Source: Janibacter sp. Soil728 (lineage in GTDB: Bacteria; Actinomycetota; Actinomycetes; Actinomycetales; Dermatophilaceae). Taken from it: a DNA stretch of 64,000 bases. Under the pieces are notes generated by a model. It did no database searches. It was not told where the DNA came from and worked only from the letters and a program-made list of their open reading frames with translations. Every line of letters begins with the position of its first letter. Within the stretch, counting starts at the first letter, position 1. Location of the stretch: contig NZ_LMRZ01000005.1 in assembly GCF_001428305.1 (NCBI RefSeq), positions 359,393 through 423,392 of the forward strand, in the 5' to 3' direction. A program made the translations under genes and the position numbers. Positions 23,970 through 34,030 of the stretch are shown one piece after another.

Positions 23970-24920
23970 TCACGAGAGGATGTCACGATAGGCCGCCGCG
24001 AGTCGCAGTGCGTCATGCTCCCCCGCCCGGTCCAGCCGCGCGAGCGGGGCGACGGCCAGTTCTGCGCCGAGCGTGATGCAGGCGCGCTCGAGCCGGTCGT
24101 GCTCCTCGATGGTGGAGGGATCTGCCAGCACGGTGTCGAAGCGCAGCTCCGGTGCCATCGCGTGCAGGGTCTCCAGGTGCTGGGTGGCGGAGAACCCGCG
24201 CGTCTCCGCGGTGTGCATCTCCAGGTTGAGCGTCAGCACCTTGCGGGCGCTCGCCCGGGTCAGGGCGTCGCGAAGCTCTGGGACCAGCAGGTGCGTGAGG
24301 ACCGAGGTGTACCAGGACCCGGGCCCCAGGATGATGTGATCCGCCTCCTCGACCGCCTCGACCGCCTCGGGCCGGACCGGAGGATTGGCGGGGACGAGGG
24401 AGATCGACTCGACGAGGCCCGTCGTGCCGGCCACCTCCACCTGACCGCGGACCGTGGTGATCGCCGCTGGGTCCGCAGGGTCCAGACCGCTGACCTCGGC
24501 GACGAGATCGAGGGGGACCGCAGCCATGGGCAGCACTCGTCCGCGCGTGCTGAGCAGCCGGCCCACGAGGTCCAACCCGCTCACCGGGTCCTCGTGCAGC
24601 TGCCAGAGGGCGACGATGAGCAGGTTGCCCAGCGCGTGGCCAGACATCTCACCCTCGCCCGTGAACCGGTGCTGGAGGACGTCGCTCCACGTCTGGCCCC
24701 ACTCGCTGTCGTCGCACAGCGCGGTGAGGGCCATCCGCAGATCCCCGGGGGGCAGGACCCCGTAATCGGTGCGCAGCCGGCCAGAGGACCCACCATTGTC
24801 CGCGACCGTCACGATCGCGGTGACCTGGTCGCAGACGAGACGAAGGGCGGACAGGCTCGCCGCCAGCCCGTGGCCACCACCGAGGGCGACCACCTTGGCC
24901 GACCTCAGGGCGTCCACCAT
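23970..24920 (-). CDS. yvcK: YvcK/CofD-like gluconeogenesis factor
   Basis: A 316-residue protein of the CofD superfamily that binds UDP-sugars and, in Bacillus and Mycobacterium, links carbon metabolism to cell-wall synthesis. Signatures are VALGGGHGLAASL at residue 12, VADNGGSSGRLR near residue 42, and LPPGDLRMALTAL. The ATG at 24920 is five bases from a GGAG site; a GTG at 24923 is too close to that site. Part of the conserved uvrC-rapZ-yvcK-whiA unit. Confidence 0.94.
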   Translation of the reverse strand: MVDALRSAKVVALGGGHGLAASLSALRLVCDQVTAIVTVADNGGSSGRLRTDYGVLPPGDLRMALTALCDDSEWGQTWSDVLQHRFTGEGEMSGHALGNLLIVALWQLHEDPVSGLDLVGRLLSTRGRVLPMAAVPLDLVAEVSGLDPADPAAITTVRGQVEVAGTTGLVESISLVPANPPVRPEAVEAVEEADHIILGPGSWYTSVLTHLLVPELRDALTRASARKVLTLNLEMHTAETRGFSATQHLETLHAMAPELRFDTVLADPSTIEEHDRLERACITLGAELAVAPLARLDRAGEHDALRLAAAYRDILS

Positions 24921-24922
24921 CA

Positions 24923-25837
24923 CTACTCCTGCCCCAGGTCGCGATGGACCACGAAGGTCGTGACCTCGTCCGAGGCCAGTCGCGCGGCGACGGCCTCCGC
25001 GATGGCGACGGATCGGTGCTTGCCTCCGGTGCAGCCGACGGCGAGCGTGACGTAGCGGCGGTTCTCGCGCTGGTAACCGGCGATGACCGGGTCCATCAGG
25101 GTGTCCACGCCATCGATGAACTCCTGGGCGCCCGGCTGGGAGAGCACGAAGTCGGCGACCTGGGTCTCGCGACCGGTGTGCGGACGCAGCTCAGGTACCC
25201 AGAAGGGGTTGGGCAGGAAGCGCATGTCGAAGACGAAGTCGGCGTCCAGGGGGACCCCGTACTTGAAGCCGAAGGACAGCACCGCCAGCCGCAGCCGCTC
25301 GGCGCTACCCGTCATGAAGAGGGGGCTGACCTTGCGACCGAGCTGGTGGACGTTGAGTCCCGAGGTGTCGACGACACTCTCAGCCGTGGCCCGCAGGTCG
25401 GCCAGGACCTCCCGCTCACGCACGATGGCGTCCAGCAGCCGTCCCGTGCCCTGGAGCGGGTGCGGGCGCCGCACGCTCTCGAAGCGACGCACGAGTGCCT
25501 CGTTGGTGGCGTCGAGGAAGATCAGGTGGGTACGCCAGCCACGCTCCTTCAGCAGCCGGATCGACTCGGCGAGAGTCTCGAAGCCCTGCGCTCGCACGTT
25601 GAGCACGATGCCGATGCGCTGGATGGGGCTGTCACCGACGAGCTTGCCCTCGCGCTCGGCCGAGACCTGCAGGAGGTCCGGCAGCAGGCTGATGGGCAGG
25701 TTGTCGATGACATACCAGCCCTGGTCCTCCATGACCTTGCCGACCGTCGACCGGCCGGCACCGCTCATGCCGGTGACGACGACGATCTCGGGCCCGGGGC
25801 CACCTGCTTCACGCATCACGGTGTCGACTTCACTCAC
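24923..25837 (-). CDS. rapZ: RapZ/YvcJ nucleotide-binding protein
   Basis: A 304-residue P-loop protein. The Walker A is GMSGAGRST, with arginine where lysine is usual, as is common in actinobacterial members. The C-terminal domain contains the conserved [16 protein letters not shown] motif that in E. coli RapZ binds metabolites and the adaptor function for RNase E. Whether this protein handles small RNAs in actinobacteria is unknown. GTG start at 25837 overlaps the uvrC stop by four bases. Confidence 0.94.
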   Translation of the reverse strand: MSEVDTVMREAGGPGPEIVVVTGMSGAGRSTVGKVMEDQGWYVIDNLPISLLPDLLQVSAEREGKLVGDSPIQRIGIVLNVRAQGFETLAESIRLLKERGWRTHLIFLDATNEALVRRFESVRRPHPLQGTGRLLDAIVREREVLADLRATAESVVDTSGLNVHQLGRKVSPLFMTGSAERLRLAVLSFGFKYGVPLDADFVFDMRFLPNPFWVPELRPHTGRETQVADFVLSQPGAQEFIDGVDTLMDPVIAGYQRENRRYVTLAVGCTGGKHRSVAIAEAVAARLASDEVTTFVVHRDLGQE

Positions 25838-27777
25838 GGCTGCTCTCCTTCGTCGAGGACCTCACCGGTGGTGAGGTTCACGGCGGGTGTCGGGGTCTCC
25901 CCGGCCAACTCTGCCGCAATCCGCTGCGCCAGTGCAGGTCCGATCCCCGCGGTGGTCGCGATCTCCTCCGGGCTGGCGGCTCGGATCTGCTTGACGGAGC
26001 CGAAACGAGCCAGAAGTGCCCCACGTCTGGCCTCGCCGAGACCGGGGATCCCGTCGAGTGCACTCCGGGTCATCGACTTGCTGCGACGCTCCCGGTGGAA
26101 GGTGTTGGCAAAGCGGTGCGACTCGTCGCGCAGACGTTGCAGCAGGTAGAGCGCCTCGCTGGTCCGCGGGAGGATCACGGGGTGCTCGTCCCCCGGCACC
26201 CAGACCTCCTCCAGCCGTTTGGCCAGACCCACGATGGCCACGTCGTCGACACCCAGCTCGTCGAGCACCTGCTGGGCAGCGGCGACCTGGGGGGCCCCAC
26301 CGTCCACGACCACGAGGTTGGGTGGGTAGGCGAAGCGGCGCGTCTCCCCCGTGTCAGGGTCGGTCGCCTCGCGCTCACGGTCCTTCAGGTGCCGCTGGAA
26401 GCGCCGGGTGAGGACCTCGTGCATGGCCGCGGTGTCGTCGGTGCGGCCGTCGATGTCGCCTCGGACGATGAATCGGCGGTACTCGGCCTTGCGGACCAGC
26501 CCGTCCTCGAAGACGACCATCGACCCGACGACGTCGCTGCCCTGGATGTGGCTGATGTCGTAACCCTCGATACGTAGGGGGGCGTCGTCCAGACCGAGGA
26601 TCTCCTGCAGGTCCTGCAGTGCCTGGCTGCGTGCGGTCAGGTCGCCCGCTCGGGCGACCTTGTGGCGAGCCAGCGACTGGTGGGCATTGCGGGCGACGGT
26701 CTCCATCAGGGAGCGCTTGTCACCACGTCGGGGTACGCGCAGGTCGGCGCTGCTCCCCCGTCTCTCACTGAGCCACGCGGCGACCTGCGTGGGGTCGGGC
26801 GGCAGCACCGGGACGAGGACCTCCTTCGGGACGTTCTCGCCCCCTTCGCCGCCGTACACCTGCTGGAGGAGGTGCTCGACGAGTCCGGGCAGGTCCTCGG
26901 CGTCCTTCTCCGCGACCCAGCCCCGCTGGCCCCGGATACGTCCCCCGCGCACGTGGAAGACCTGGATGGCCACCTCGAGCTCGTCGTCGGCGAGGGCGAA
27001 GACATCGGCGTCGGTTCCGTCCGGCAGAACGACCGCGGACTTCTCGAGGGCCTTGGTCAGGGCTGCGACGTCGTCGCGCAGACGTGCTGCCTGCTCGAAG
27101 TCGAGGTCGGCTGCGGCGGACTTCATCCGGCGCTCCAGACGTCGGACGAAACGCGCCGTGTCCCCGGCCAGGAAGTCGCACAGCTCTTGGGCGAGGGCGC
27201 GGTGCTCCTGCTCGCTGACGCGGCCCACACAGGGTGCCGAGCACTTGTCGATGTAGCCCAGGAGACACGGGCGCCCCGACTGCTCGGCGCGCTTGAAGAC
27301 GCCTGCGCTGCAGGTACGCACCGGGAAGACCCTCAGGAGCAGGTCGAGCGTCTCGCGGATCGCCCACGCGTGCGTGTAGGGACCGAAGTACCGCGTCCCC
27401 TTGCGCTTGGCCCCGCGCAGGACCTGGGCTCGGGGGTACTCCTCGCCCAGGGTCACCGCGAGGTAGGGATAGGACTTGTCATCGCGGTACTTGACGTTGA
27501 ACCGCGGGTCGTACTCCTTGATCCACGAGTACTCGAGCTGCAGGGCCTCGACCTCGGTGGAGACGACCGTCCACTCGACGCTCGCGCCGGTGCGCACCAT
27601 GCGGGAGGTGCGGGGGTGAAGCGCACCGATGTCCTGAAAGTAGGACGAGAGGCGAGAGCGCAGCGACTTGGCCTTGCCCACATAGATGACTCGGCCGTGC
27701 TCGTCCCGGAAGCGATAGACCCCGGGGTCGGTCGGGATAGCCCCCGGAGCGGGACGATAGGTTGCCGGATCTGCCAC
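25834..27777 (-). CDS. uvrC: UvrABC excinuclease subunit C
   Basis: A 647-residue nucleotide excision repair nuclease. The N-terminal GIY-YIG domain is visible in [22 protein letters not shown], the four zinc-site-like cysteines in [17 protein letters not shown], the UvrB-binding UVR motif in [13 protein letters not shown], the RNase H-like second nuclease in [22 protein letters not shown], and tandem helix-hairpin-helix motifs at the C-terminus. The GTG at 27777 has a TAGGCT box six bases upstream and no ribosome site, pointing to a leaderless transcript. Confidence 0.96.
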   Translation of the reverse strand: MADPATYRPAPGAIPTDPGVYRFRDEHGRVIYVGKAKSLRSRLSSYFQDIGALHPRTSRMVRTGASVEWTVVSTEVEALQLEYSWIKEYDPRFNVKYRDDKSYPYLAVTLGEEYPRAQVLRGAKRKGTRYFGPYTHAWAIRETLDLLLRVFPVRTCSAGVFKRAEQSGRPCLLGYIDKCSAPCVGRVSEQEHRALAQELCDFLAGDTARFVRRLERRMKSAAADLDFEQAARLRDDVAALTKALEKSAVVLPDGTDADVFALADDELEVAIQVFHVRGGRIRGQRGWVAEKDAEDLPGLVEHLLQQVYGGEGGENVPKEVLVPVLPPDPTQVAAWLSERRGSSADLRVPRRGDKRSLMETVARNAHQSLARHKVARAGDLTARSQALQDLQEILGLDDAPLRIEGYDISHIQGSDVVGSMVVFEDGLVRKAEYRRFIVRGDIDGRTDDTAAMHEVLTRRFQRHLKDREREATDPDTGETRRFAYPPNLVVVDGGAPQVAAAQQVLDELGVDDVAIVGLAKRLEEVWVPGDEHPVILPRTSEALYLLQRLRDESHRFANTFHRERRSKSMTRSALDGIPGLGEARRGALLARFGSVKQIRAASPEEIATTAGIGPALAQRIAAELAGETPTPAVNLTTGEVLDEGEQP

Positions 27778-27783
27778 CCCTCG

Positions 27784-27789
27784 AGCCTA
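27784..27789 (-). promoter_or_regulatory. uvrC -10 box overlapping an upstream stop codon
   Basis: TAGGCT on the minus strand lies six bases before the uvrC GTG. Its first three bases are the TAG stop of the Rieske lipoprotein gene, so the promoter and the end of the upstream reading frame share bases. Confidence 0.5.
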
Positions 27790-28173
27790 CGAGACGACCA
27801 CGTCAGCCCCGTCGACGGTCGCGGTCCTCGGTGTCAGGCCCTCGGTGGCCGGGCCCTGGGTCACGGCGCCGTCTGCGAGGGCGAACTGGCTGCCGTGGCA
27901 GGGGCAGACGATCGCCTCGGCCGTCACCTGGTCGACCGCGCACCCCTGGTGGGGGCAGCGCACGTCAAAGGCCTTGAACTCGCCTGGTCGAGGCTGGGTG
28001 ACGACGACCCCGTCGCGGACCAGCCCCCCGCCCTCGGGCACGTCACTCGTCGCGACCCGAGCGCCTGCGCTCTTCTTCTCGGAGTCCTGCGTGGAAGCGC
28101 AGGCGCTCAGTGCGCCGACCCCGCCCACGGATGCGGCCGTGAGGCAGATGGCTGTTCGGCGAGTGGTCGTCAC
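27787..28173 (-). CDS. Rieske [2Fe-2S] lipoprotein, Tat-exported
   Basis: A 128-residue protein with an N-terminal Tat-like signal (TTTRRTAICL), a hydrophobic core and a lipobox LSAC with Cys25, so probably anchored to the outer face of the membrane. The cluster ligands are CPHQGCAV and CPCHGSQF, a standard Rieske site with disulfide cysteines as in cytochrome bc/arsenite-oxidase-type small Rieske proteins. GTG start with a GGAGG site. The redox partner is unknown; nothing nearby suggests one. Confidence 0.9.
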   Translation of the reverse strand: MTTTRRTAICLTAASVGGVGALSACASTQDSEKKSAGARVATSDVPEGGGLVRDGVVVTQPRPGEFKAFDVRCPHQGCAVDQVTAEAIVCPCHGSQFALADGAVTQGPATEGLTPRTATVDGADVVVS

Positions 28174-28384
28174 GGTGGCCTCCGGGCGTGTGATGGTTGG
28201 AAGGTTGCCATCGTCCCACCACCGCCGCTCAACGGCTGATCGTCAGGACTTGGTAACGAGCCGGACACGGTCTTGCCACGTGAGACCGATCTCGCCCTTC
28301 GGGGGCCTAGATTCCCCTCCACAGCCTGCGACACCGACGTTGCCGGCCGCGGCCCCACGGCCAGACCCCTAACCAGGAGGACTC
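28174..28384 (+). promoter_or_regulatory. Promoter region of the liv operon
   Basis: TAGATT at 28308-28313 is a good -10 candidate about 70 bases before livK. No convincing -35 or operator is visible. An AGGAGG site precedes the livK GTG. Confidence 0.4.
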
Positions 28385-29614
28385 GTGAACAGGCGTTCCG
28401 TCATCTCTACCGGTGCGACGCTCCTCGTCGCATCCATGGCCCTGACCGCATGCGGAACCCGCGGCGGCGACAGCGGCGGCTCCGGCGATGCAGGCGGCAG
28501 CGGCGACAAGGTCGTCAAGATCGGTGTCATCTCGCCGCTGTCCGGCGACCTCTCCGCCCTCGGCCTCGGCATCCAGCACTCCGTGGAGCTGGCAGCCAAG
28601 CAGGCGAACGAGTCAGGCGACCTCGGCGACTGGAAGATCGAGGTCGCTCCCGAGGACGACGAGGGCAAGCCCGAGGTCGGCAAGAACGCTGCCTCCAAGC
28701 TCGCCTCCGACAAGGACGTCATCGGCGTCGTCGGCACCCTGAACTCCTCCGTCGCAGGACCGGTGCAGCCGATCCTCGACAAGGCGAAGATCACCATGGT
28801 CTCGCCGGCCAACACCAACCCGACCCTGACCCGTGGGGCCAAGCCGGTCGATGCGCCCGCGCGCACCTACGACAACTACTTCCGCACCTGCACCACGGAC
28901 GACGTGCAGGGCCCCTTCGCCGCGCGTTACCTCTACGAGAAGGCCGGCATCAAGGAGCTGGCCACCGTCCACGACAAGAAGACCTACGGTCAGGGCCTCG
29001 TCGACGCCTTCTCCGCCGAGTACAAGAAGCTCGGCGGCAAGATCGTCGCGGCCGAGACCATCAACCCGGACGAGGACAAGTTCTCGGCCGTCGTCTCCTC
29101 GCTCAAGGCCAAGAAGCCGAAGGCGGTCTACTACGGTGGCGAGTACCCGCAGGCCGCACCGCTGAGCCAGCAGATGAAGGCCGGCGGTCTCGACGTCCCC
29201 CTCATGGGCGGAGACGGCATCTTCTCGGGTGAGTACATCAAGCTCGCCGGCAAGGGCTCCGCCGGCGATCTGGCCACCTCGGTCGGCGCGCCCACCGAGA
29301 GCCTCGAGGCCGGCAAGAAGTTCCTCGACGACTACAAGGCGGCTGGCTACAGCGACCCCGCGGAGGCCTACGGCGCCTACGCCTACGACGCCGCCACCGC
29401 CATCATCAACGCGATGAAGGTCTCCCTCAAGGACGCCGAGACGGTCGAGGACGCCCGTCAGGCCACCATCGACGCGATGAAGGATGTCTCCTTCGACGGC
29501 GTCACCGGCAAGGTCGCCTTCGACGAGTACGGCGACACCAAGACCCGCATCCTGACGGTCTACGAGGTCAAGGGCGGCGCTTGGAAGGACGTCAACACCG
29601 AAGAGTTCAAGTGA
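28385..29614 (+). CDS. livK: Branched-chain amino acid ABC transporter substrate-binding lipoprotein
   Basis: A 409-residue LivJ/LivK-type binding protein. The signal peptide ends in a lipobox LTAC with Cys23, followed by a glycine/serine linker and the type I periplasmic-binding fold beginning IGVISPLSGDLSALG. It delivers Leu/Ile/Val or related amides to LivHMGF. GTG start with AGGAGG. A stable hairpin follows the gene before livH, which commonly lets the binding protein be made in excess. Confidence 0.92.
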   Translation: MNRRSVISTGATLLVASMALTACGTRGGDSGGSGDAGGSGDKVVKIGVISPLSGDLSALGLGIQHSVELAAKQANESGDLGDWKIEVAPEDDEGKPEVGKNAASKLASDKDVIGVVGTLNSSVAGPVQPILDKAKITMVSPANTNPTLTRGAKPVDAPARTYDNYFRTCTTDDVQGPFAARYLYEKAGIKELATVHDKKTYGQGLVDAFSAEYKKLGGKIVAAETINPDEDKFSAVVSSLKAKKPKAVYYGGEYPQAAPLSQQMKAGGLDVPLMGGDGIFSGEYIKLAGKGSAGDLATSVGAPTESLEAGKKFLDDYKAAGYSDPAEAYGAYAYDAATAIINAMKVSLKDAETVEDARQATIDAMKDVSFDGVTGKVAFDEYGDTKTRILTVYEVKGGAWKDVNTEEFK

Positions 29615-29646
29615 TCGACCTGGTCTGACTCCCACGTCGGACCAAC

Positions 29647-29685
29647 CGCTGGGGTGGGGAGGCGTCACGCCTCTCCACCCCAGCG
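29647..29685 (+). terminator. Intercistronic hairpin between livK and livH
   Basis: CGCTGGGGTGGGGAGGCG (29647-29664) pairs with its near-complement ending at 29685, with one G-U pair and a very short loop. It lies 33 bases after the livK stop and probably works as an attenuating terminator or as a 3' stabiliser of livK mRNA. Confidence 0.65.
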
Positions 29686-29781
29686 TTGAGCACGACCTCT
29701 CGACGCCAGTCGACACACCTCTCGACACTTCCCTCGACACGTGGTGACCGCACGACCTGCGCTCACGCCCCAGGAGGACAC

Positions 29782-30741
29782 GTGGAACTAGTCGCCCAGC
29801 AGATCGTCAACGGTCTGACCATCGGGTCCCTGTACGCGCTCATCGCCGTCGGCTACACCGTCGTCTACGGCATCATCCAGCTGATCAACTTCGCGCACGG
29901 TGAGATCTTCATGATCGGCGCGTTCGGTGCGCTCTCGACCTCACTGATCCTCTTCCCGGGCCAGACCGCCCTGTGGACCCTCCCCCTCATCCTCATCGGT
30001 GCCGTCGCTGCGGCCGTCGCGGTTGCCGTCGTCATGGAGCGGATCGCCTACCGCCCGCTGCGCAACGCGCCGCGCCTGGCTCCACTCATCACGGCCATCG
30101 GCATCTCGGTCTTCCTGCAGGAGCTCGTCCGGGTGGGCTACAACGACCCGACGCTCTTCATCTCGGACGCCAACCCCTTCGACTTCCCCTCCGCCAAGCA
30201 GAAGGTCGTCTTCCCCCGGGTCGACGGCATCTCCGGAGAGTCCTTCGACCTCGGCGGGATCATCCTGCAGCGACCGGCGATCTTCACCGTGGCCTGTCTG
30301 GCCATCAGCGCGATCTGGCTCTGGTACTACATCAACCGCACCCGCAGCGGCCGTGCCATGCAGGCCGTCTCGCAGGATCCGGACACCGCCCGTCTCATGG
30401 GGATCAATGTCGACCGGATCATCGTCACCGCCTTCGCGATCGGCGCGGCGCTCGCGGCCGTCGCCGGTGTCGCCTACGGCCTGCAGACGACCAACATCAA
30501 CTTCAAGATGGGCTTCATCTACGGGCTCAAGGCCTTCACCGCCGCCGTCCTCGGAGGGATCGGCAACATCCAGGGCGCCGTCGTCGGTGGCCTGGTCCTC
30601 GGGATCCTCGAGTCGATCGCCATCCAGTACTTCCCCGGCGGCTCGCCGTGGAAGGACATCTGGGCCTTCTCGATCCTCATCCTCGTCCTCGTCTTCAGAC
30701 CCCAAGGAATCATGGGCGCAAAGGTGGTGGACCGCGCATGA
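29782..30741 (+). CDS. livH: Branched-chain amino acid ABC transporter permease LivH
   Basis: A 319-residue membrane permease. The family start QIVNGLTIGSLYALIAVGYTVVYG and the coupling segment RTRSGRAMQAVSQDPDTARLMGINVDR are present, with about eight membrane spans. The GTG at 29782 has an AGGAGG site; the open frame upstream lacks any. It overlaps livM by four bases. Confidence 0.94.
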   Translation: MELVAQQIVNGLTIGSLYALIAVGYTVVYGIIQLINFAHGEIFMIGAFGALSTSLILFPGQTALWTLPLILIGAVAAAVAVAVVMERIAYRPLRNAPRLAPLITAIGISVFLQELVRVGYNDPTLFISDANPFDFPSAKQKVVFPRVDGISGESFDLGGIILQRPAIFTVACLAISAIWLWYYINRTRSGRAMQAVSQDPDTARLMGINVDRIIVTAFAIGAALAAVAGVAYGLQTTNINFKMGFIYGLKAFTAAVLGGIGNIQGAVVGGLVLGILESIAIQYFPGGSPWKDIWAFSILILVLVFRPQGIMGAKVVDRA

Positions 30742-32405
30742 GCAAGCTGTCCCACAATCCCCGTCTCGCGGGCCCGCTCGCGCTGGCCGGCTCCGTCCTC
30801 CTCATCGTCTCCGGCCTGCTGTCCTGGAGCTACGAGCCGATCCTGGGCGACATCTCGGTCCGCTTCTGGCCGGTCACCCTGCAGGTCTACGCCATCGTCA
30901 TGGGCGTGATCGCACTGCTCCTCGCGCTCGTCGCCGCCGGGCCGCTGGGCCGCTGGTCACAGCACATCGACCCAGCCCGCGGGCTGCGCACCATGGGTGT
31001 CACGGCTGCGATCTTCGCCGTCACGACACTCGTGGCCATCACGCACCAGACCGGTGGCCTCATCAACGCCAACGAGGGCGTCTGGATTGCTCTCGTCGGG
31101 GGCCTGCTCATCGCGGCCGCCGGCTACCTGCGGCCGGAGACCAAGGTCCTCGACCCGGCTGAGATCGCACTGCCGGCCTGGCTGGAGATCATCGTCATCG
31201 CCCTGCTCGTCGGGCTCGGTCTCTACACGGCGCAGTACGCCCTGAAGCAGACAGACCCGTGGGTGCTCGTGCTGCTCGTCGGCATGCTCATCGGCGTGAC
31301 CCTGACGGCGACCCGCTCCAACATGGCCTCGTGGGTGGGTGGCGTCACGATGCGACACCAGCGGGTCTTCCTGCTCGCGACCTTCGTCGTCGTCCTCGCC
31401 TTCCCCTTCACCCAGGGTGGGTCGGAGGCCAACCTCAACATCGCGGGCAATGTCCTGATCTTCGCGGCCACCGCGCTCGGGCTCAACATCGTCGTCGGGC
31501 TGGCCGGCCTGCTCGACCTGGGCTACATCGCCTTCCTCGGTGCCGGCGCCTATGTCGGCGCGACGATGTCGTACTCGGCCTTCGCGACGATCGGGTGGAA
31601 GCCGCCCTTCCTCGTCGTGATGCTCATCGGCGGCCTCGTCTCCAGCATCCTCGGCCTGATCATCGGCTCCCCCACCCTGCGGGTGTCCGGTGACTACCTC
31701 GCGATCGTGACCCTCGCCTTCGGTGAGATCTTCCGACTGGCGATGTTCAACCTCGACGGCCAGTCAGGCCCGATGATCACCCGTGGGTCCAACGGCATCA
31801 ACGCCATCCCGGACCTGAACTTCTTCGGGTTCAACTTCGGGCAGACCCACAACATCCTGGGCATCGACATCCCCCGAGCAGGCAACTACTACTTCGTCCT
31901 CATCGCCCTCATCGTCTTCGTCATCATCGTCTTCACCCACCTGAACAACTCACGCATCGGGCGTGGCTGGGTGGCGATCCGCGAGGACGAGCGGGCGGCC
32001 GAGGCGATGGGTGTCAACGTCTTCGGACTGAAGATCCTGGCCTTCGCCGGCGGCGCCTCGCTCGCCGGTATGGCGGGGACGGTCAAGGCCCACATGGACC
32101 AGGCCGTCTCTCCCGACAGCTACATCTTCCTCGAGTCGGCCTTCCTGCTCGCTGCCGTCGTCCTCGGCGGTATGGGCACGGTCGGTGGTGTCCTCATCGG
32201 GGCCGCCATCTTGAAGTTCCTTCCCGAGAAGCTGCGCTTCCTCGACGACTACCGGCTCCTGATGTTCGGCCTCGTGCTCGTCGTCATGATGCGGGTGCGC
32301 CCCGAGGGACTCATCGCGAGCAAGCGGCGTCAGCTGGAGTTCCACGACGACGACGAGGAGTTGGCCGAGACAGTGGTCATCGACGAGCTGGAGGCAGCCA
32401 AGTGA
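30738..32405 (+). CDS. livM: Branched-chain amino acid ABC transporter permease LivM, long form
   Basis: A 555-residue permease. The LivM core begins near residue 235 (LNIVVGLAGLLDLGYIAFLGAGAY) and contains the coupling segment NSRIGRGWVAIREDERAAEAMGVN. About 230 residues with several extra hydrophobic segments precede the core, making it longer than the roughly 300-425 residues of E. coli-like LivM; this long form occurs in actinobacteria. The tail is acidic (HDDDEELAETVVIDELEAAK). ATG overlaps the livH stop. Confidence 0.93.
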   Translation: MSKLSHNPRLAGPLALAGSVLLIVSGLLSWSYEPILGDISVRFWPVTLQVYAIVMGVIALLLALVAAGPLGRWSQHIDPARGLRTMGVTAAIFAVTTLVAITHQTGGLINANEGVWIALVGGLLIAAAGYLRPETKVLDPAEIALPAWLEIIVIALLVGLGLYTAQYALKQTDPWVLVLLVGMLIGVTLTATRSNMASWVGGVTMRHQRVFLLATFVVVLAFPFTQGGSEANLNIAGNVLIFAATALGLNIVVGLAGLLDLGYIAFLGAGAYVGATMSYSAFATIGWKPPFLVVMLIGGLVSSILGLIIGSPTLRVSGDYLAIVTLAFGEIFRLAMFNLDGQSGPMITRGSNGINAIPDLNFFGFNFGQTHNILGIDIPRAGNYYFVLIALIVFVIIVFTHLNNSRIGRGWVAIREDERAAEAMGVNVFGLKILAFAGGASLAGMAGTVKAHMDQAVSPDSYIFLESAFLLAAVVLGGMGTVGGVLIGAAILKFLPEKLRFLDDYRLLMFGLVLVVMMRVRPEGLIASKRRQLEFHDDDEELAETVVIDELEAAK

Positions 32406-33286
32406 GCACCGCGACCGTCACACCGTCCGACGCCGAGGCCTCGGGCGAGGGCAAGGTCATCCTCGATGCCCGCAACGTCACGATGCGCTTCGGCGGCCTC
32501 GTCGCCGTCGGCGATGTGTCGATGGAGGTGAGAGAAGGCGAGATCGTCGGCCTCATCGGACCCAACGGCGCCGGCAAGACGACCTTCTTCAACTGCCTCA
32601 CCGGGATGTACAAACCGACGGAGGGACAGGTCTCGCTCTTCGGCACCACGATCCCGCCGAAGCCTCGGGCCGTGGTCAAGGCGGGGATGGCTCGCACCTT
32701 CCAGAACATCCGCCTCTTCAGCAACATGACCGCGCTCGAGAACGTCATGGTCGGCCGCTTCTGCCGCACCTCCTCCGGAGCCTTCACCTCGATCATCCGA
32801 GGTCCGAAGTTCCGCCGGGAGGAGGCCGAGACGACCGCGCGGGCGCACGAGCTGCTCAAGTACGTGGGGCTCGAGGCCAGTGCCCACCTGCTGGCTCGCA
32901 ACATGCCCTACGGTGACCAGCGTCGCCTCGAGATCGCGCGCGCCCTCGCGACCGATCCCAAGGTGCTGCTGCTCGACGAGCCGACCGCGGGGATGAACCC
33001 CAAGGAGACCGAGCAGGCCATGGCGCTGATCTTCAAGATCCGCGACTCCGGTCTGGCCGTCGTCGTCATCGAGCACGACATGCGCTTCATCTTCAACCTC
33101 TGTGATCGTGTCCTCTGCCTCGTGCGGGGCGAGGTGCTCGTCGAGGGCACCCCCGGCGAGGTGCAGTCGGACCACCGGGTCATCGAGGCCTACATCGGTG
33201 CGGCTGATGACGAGGACGAAGAGGTGGAGCCGCTCGAGGTCACGACGGCCTTCAGCGAACCCGACCACGAGGAGGAGGGCCGATGA
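32402..33286 (+). CDS. livG: Branched-chain amino acid ABC transporter ATPase LivG
   Basis: A 294-residue ATPase with Walker A GPNGAGKTTFFN, the Q-loop MARTFQNIRLF typical of LivG, a signature in MPYGDQRRLEIARAL (degenerate, as usual in LivG) and Walker B VLLLDEPTAGMNP. A 30-residue acidic C-terminal extension (DDEDEEVEPLE) is present. GTG start overlaps livM; stop overlaps livF. Confidence 0.94.
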   Translation: MSTATVTPSDAEASGEGKVILDARNVTMRFGGLVAVGDVSMEVREGEIVGLIGPNGAGKTTFFNCLTGMYKPTEGQVSLFGTTIPPKPRAVVKAGMARTFQNIRLFSNMTALENVMVGRFCRTSSGAFTSIIRGPKFRREEAETTARAHELLKYVGLEASAHLLARNMPYGDQRRLEIARALATDPKVLLLDEPTAGMNPKETEQAMALIFKIRDSGLAVVVIEHDMRFIFNLCDRVLCLVRGEVLVEGTPGEVQSDHRVIEAYIGAADDEDEEVEPLEVTTAFSEPDHEEEGR

Positions 33287-33996
33287 GCGCGATGCTCGAG
33301 GTGAAGGACCTGGAGGTCTCCTACGGCAAGATCGTCGCGGTCAAGGGCATCTCCTTCTCCGTCGACGAAGGGGAGGTCGTCACCCTCATCGGGACCAACG
33401 GTGCCGGCAAGACGACCACCCTGCGCACGATCTCCGGTCTGCTCCGGCCCAGTGGTGGCGAGATCACCTTCCAGGGCAAGCGGATCGACAGCATGCCGGC
33501 GCACGAGATCGTCACCATGGGCTTGGCCCACTCCCCCGAGGGTCGACGCATCTTCCCGAAGATGACCGTGGAGGAAAACCTTCGTCTGGGCGCCTTCGGG
33601 CGTCGCGACAAGGAGATCACCAAGGACATCCATGCCGCGTACGAGCTCTTCCCGATCCTGGGTGAGCGCAACAACCAGCCGGCCGGCACCTTCTCCGGTG
33701 GCGAGCAGCAGATGCTCGCCATGGGTCGGGCCATGCTCTCGCGGCCGAAGCTGCTCATGCTCGACGAGCCCTCGATGGGTCTCTCCCCGATCATGATGAA
33801 GAAGATCATGTCCACGGTGAAGACCTTGCAAGCCCAGGGCACGACCATCCTGCTCGTGGAGCAGAATGCGCGCGCCGCCCTGCGTCTGGCGACCAAGGGC
33901 TATGTGCTCGAGGTCGGCAAGATCGTCACCGAGGGCACCGGCCACGACCTGCTGCACAGCGACGAGGTCCGCAAGGCATATCTCGGCGAGGACTGA
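33283..33996 (+). CDS. livF: Branched-chain amino acid ABC transporter ATPase LivF
   Basis: A 237-residue ATPase with Walker A GTNGAGKTTTLR, the LivF-type AHSPEGRRIFPKMTVEENL Q-loop region, signature FSGGEQQMLAMGRAL-like segment and Walker B LLMLDEPSMGLSP. Last gene of livKHMGF; a long imperfect hairpin follows. Confidence 0.95.
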   Translation: MSAMLEVKDLEVSYGKIVAVKGISFSVDEGEVVTLIGTNGAGKTTTLRTISGLLRPSGGEITFQGKRIDSMPAHEIVTMGLAHSPEGRRIFPKMTVEENLRLGAFGRRDKEITKDIHAAYELFPILGERNNQPAGTFSGGEQQMLAMGRAMLSRPKLLMLDEPSMGLSPIMMKKIMSTVKTLQAQGTTILLVEQNARAALRLATKGYVLEVGKIVTEGTGHDLLHSDEVRKAYLGED

Positions 33997-34030
33997 CGCT
34001 CGCTCCTCGCCGCCTGTTGGTCTGTCGGTC

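Noticed and set aside
28174-28384. Amino-acid-sensing riboswitch before livK
   Set aside because: No conserved riboswitch core or strong leader hairpin was found; only a -10 candidate and a ribosome site.
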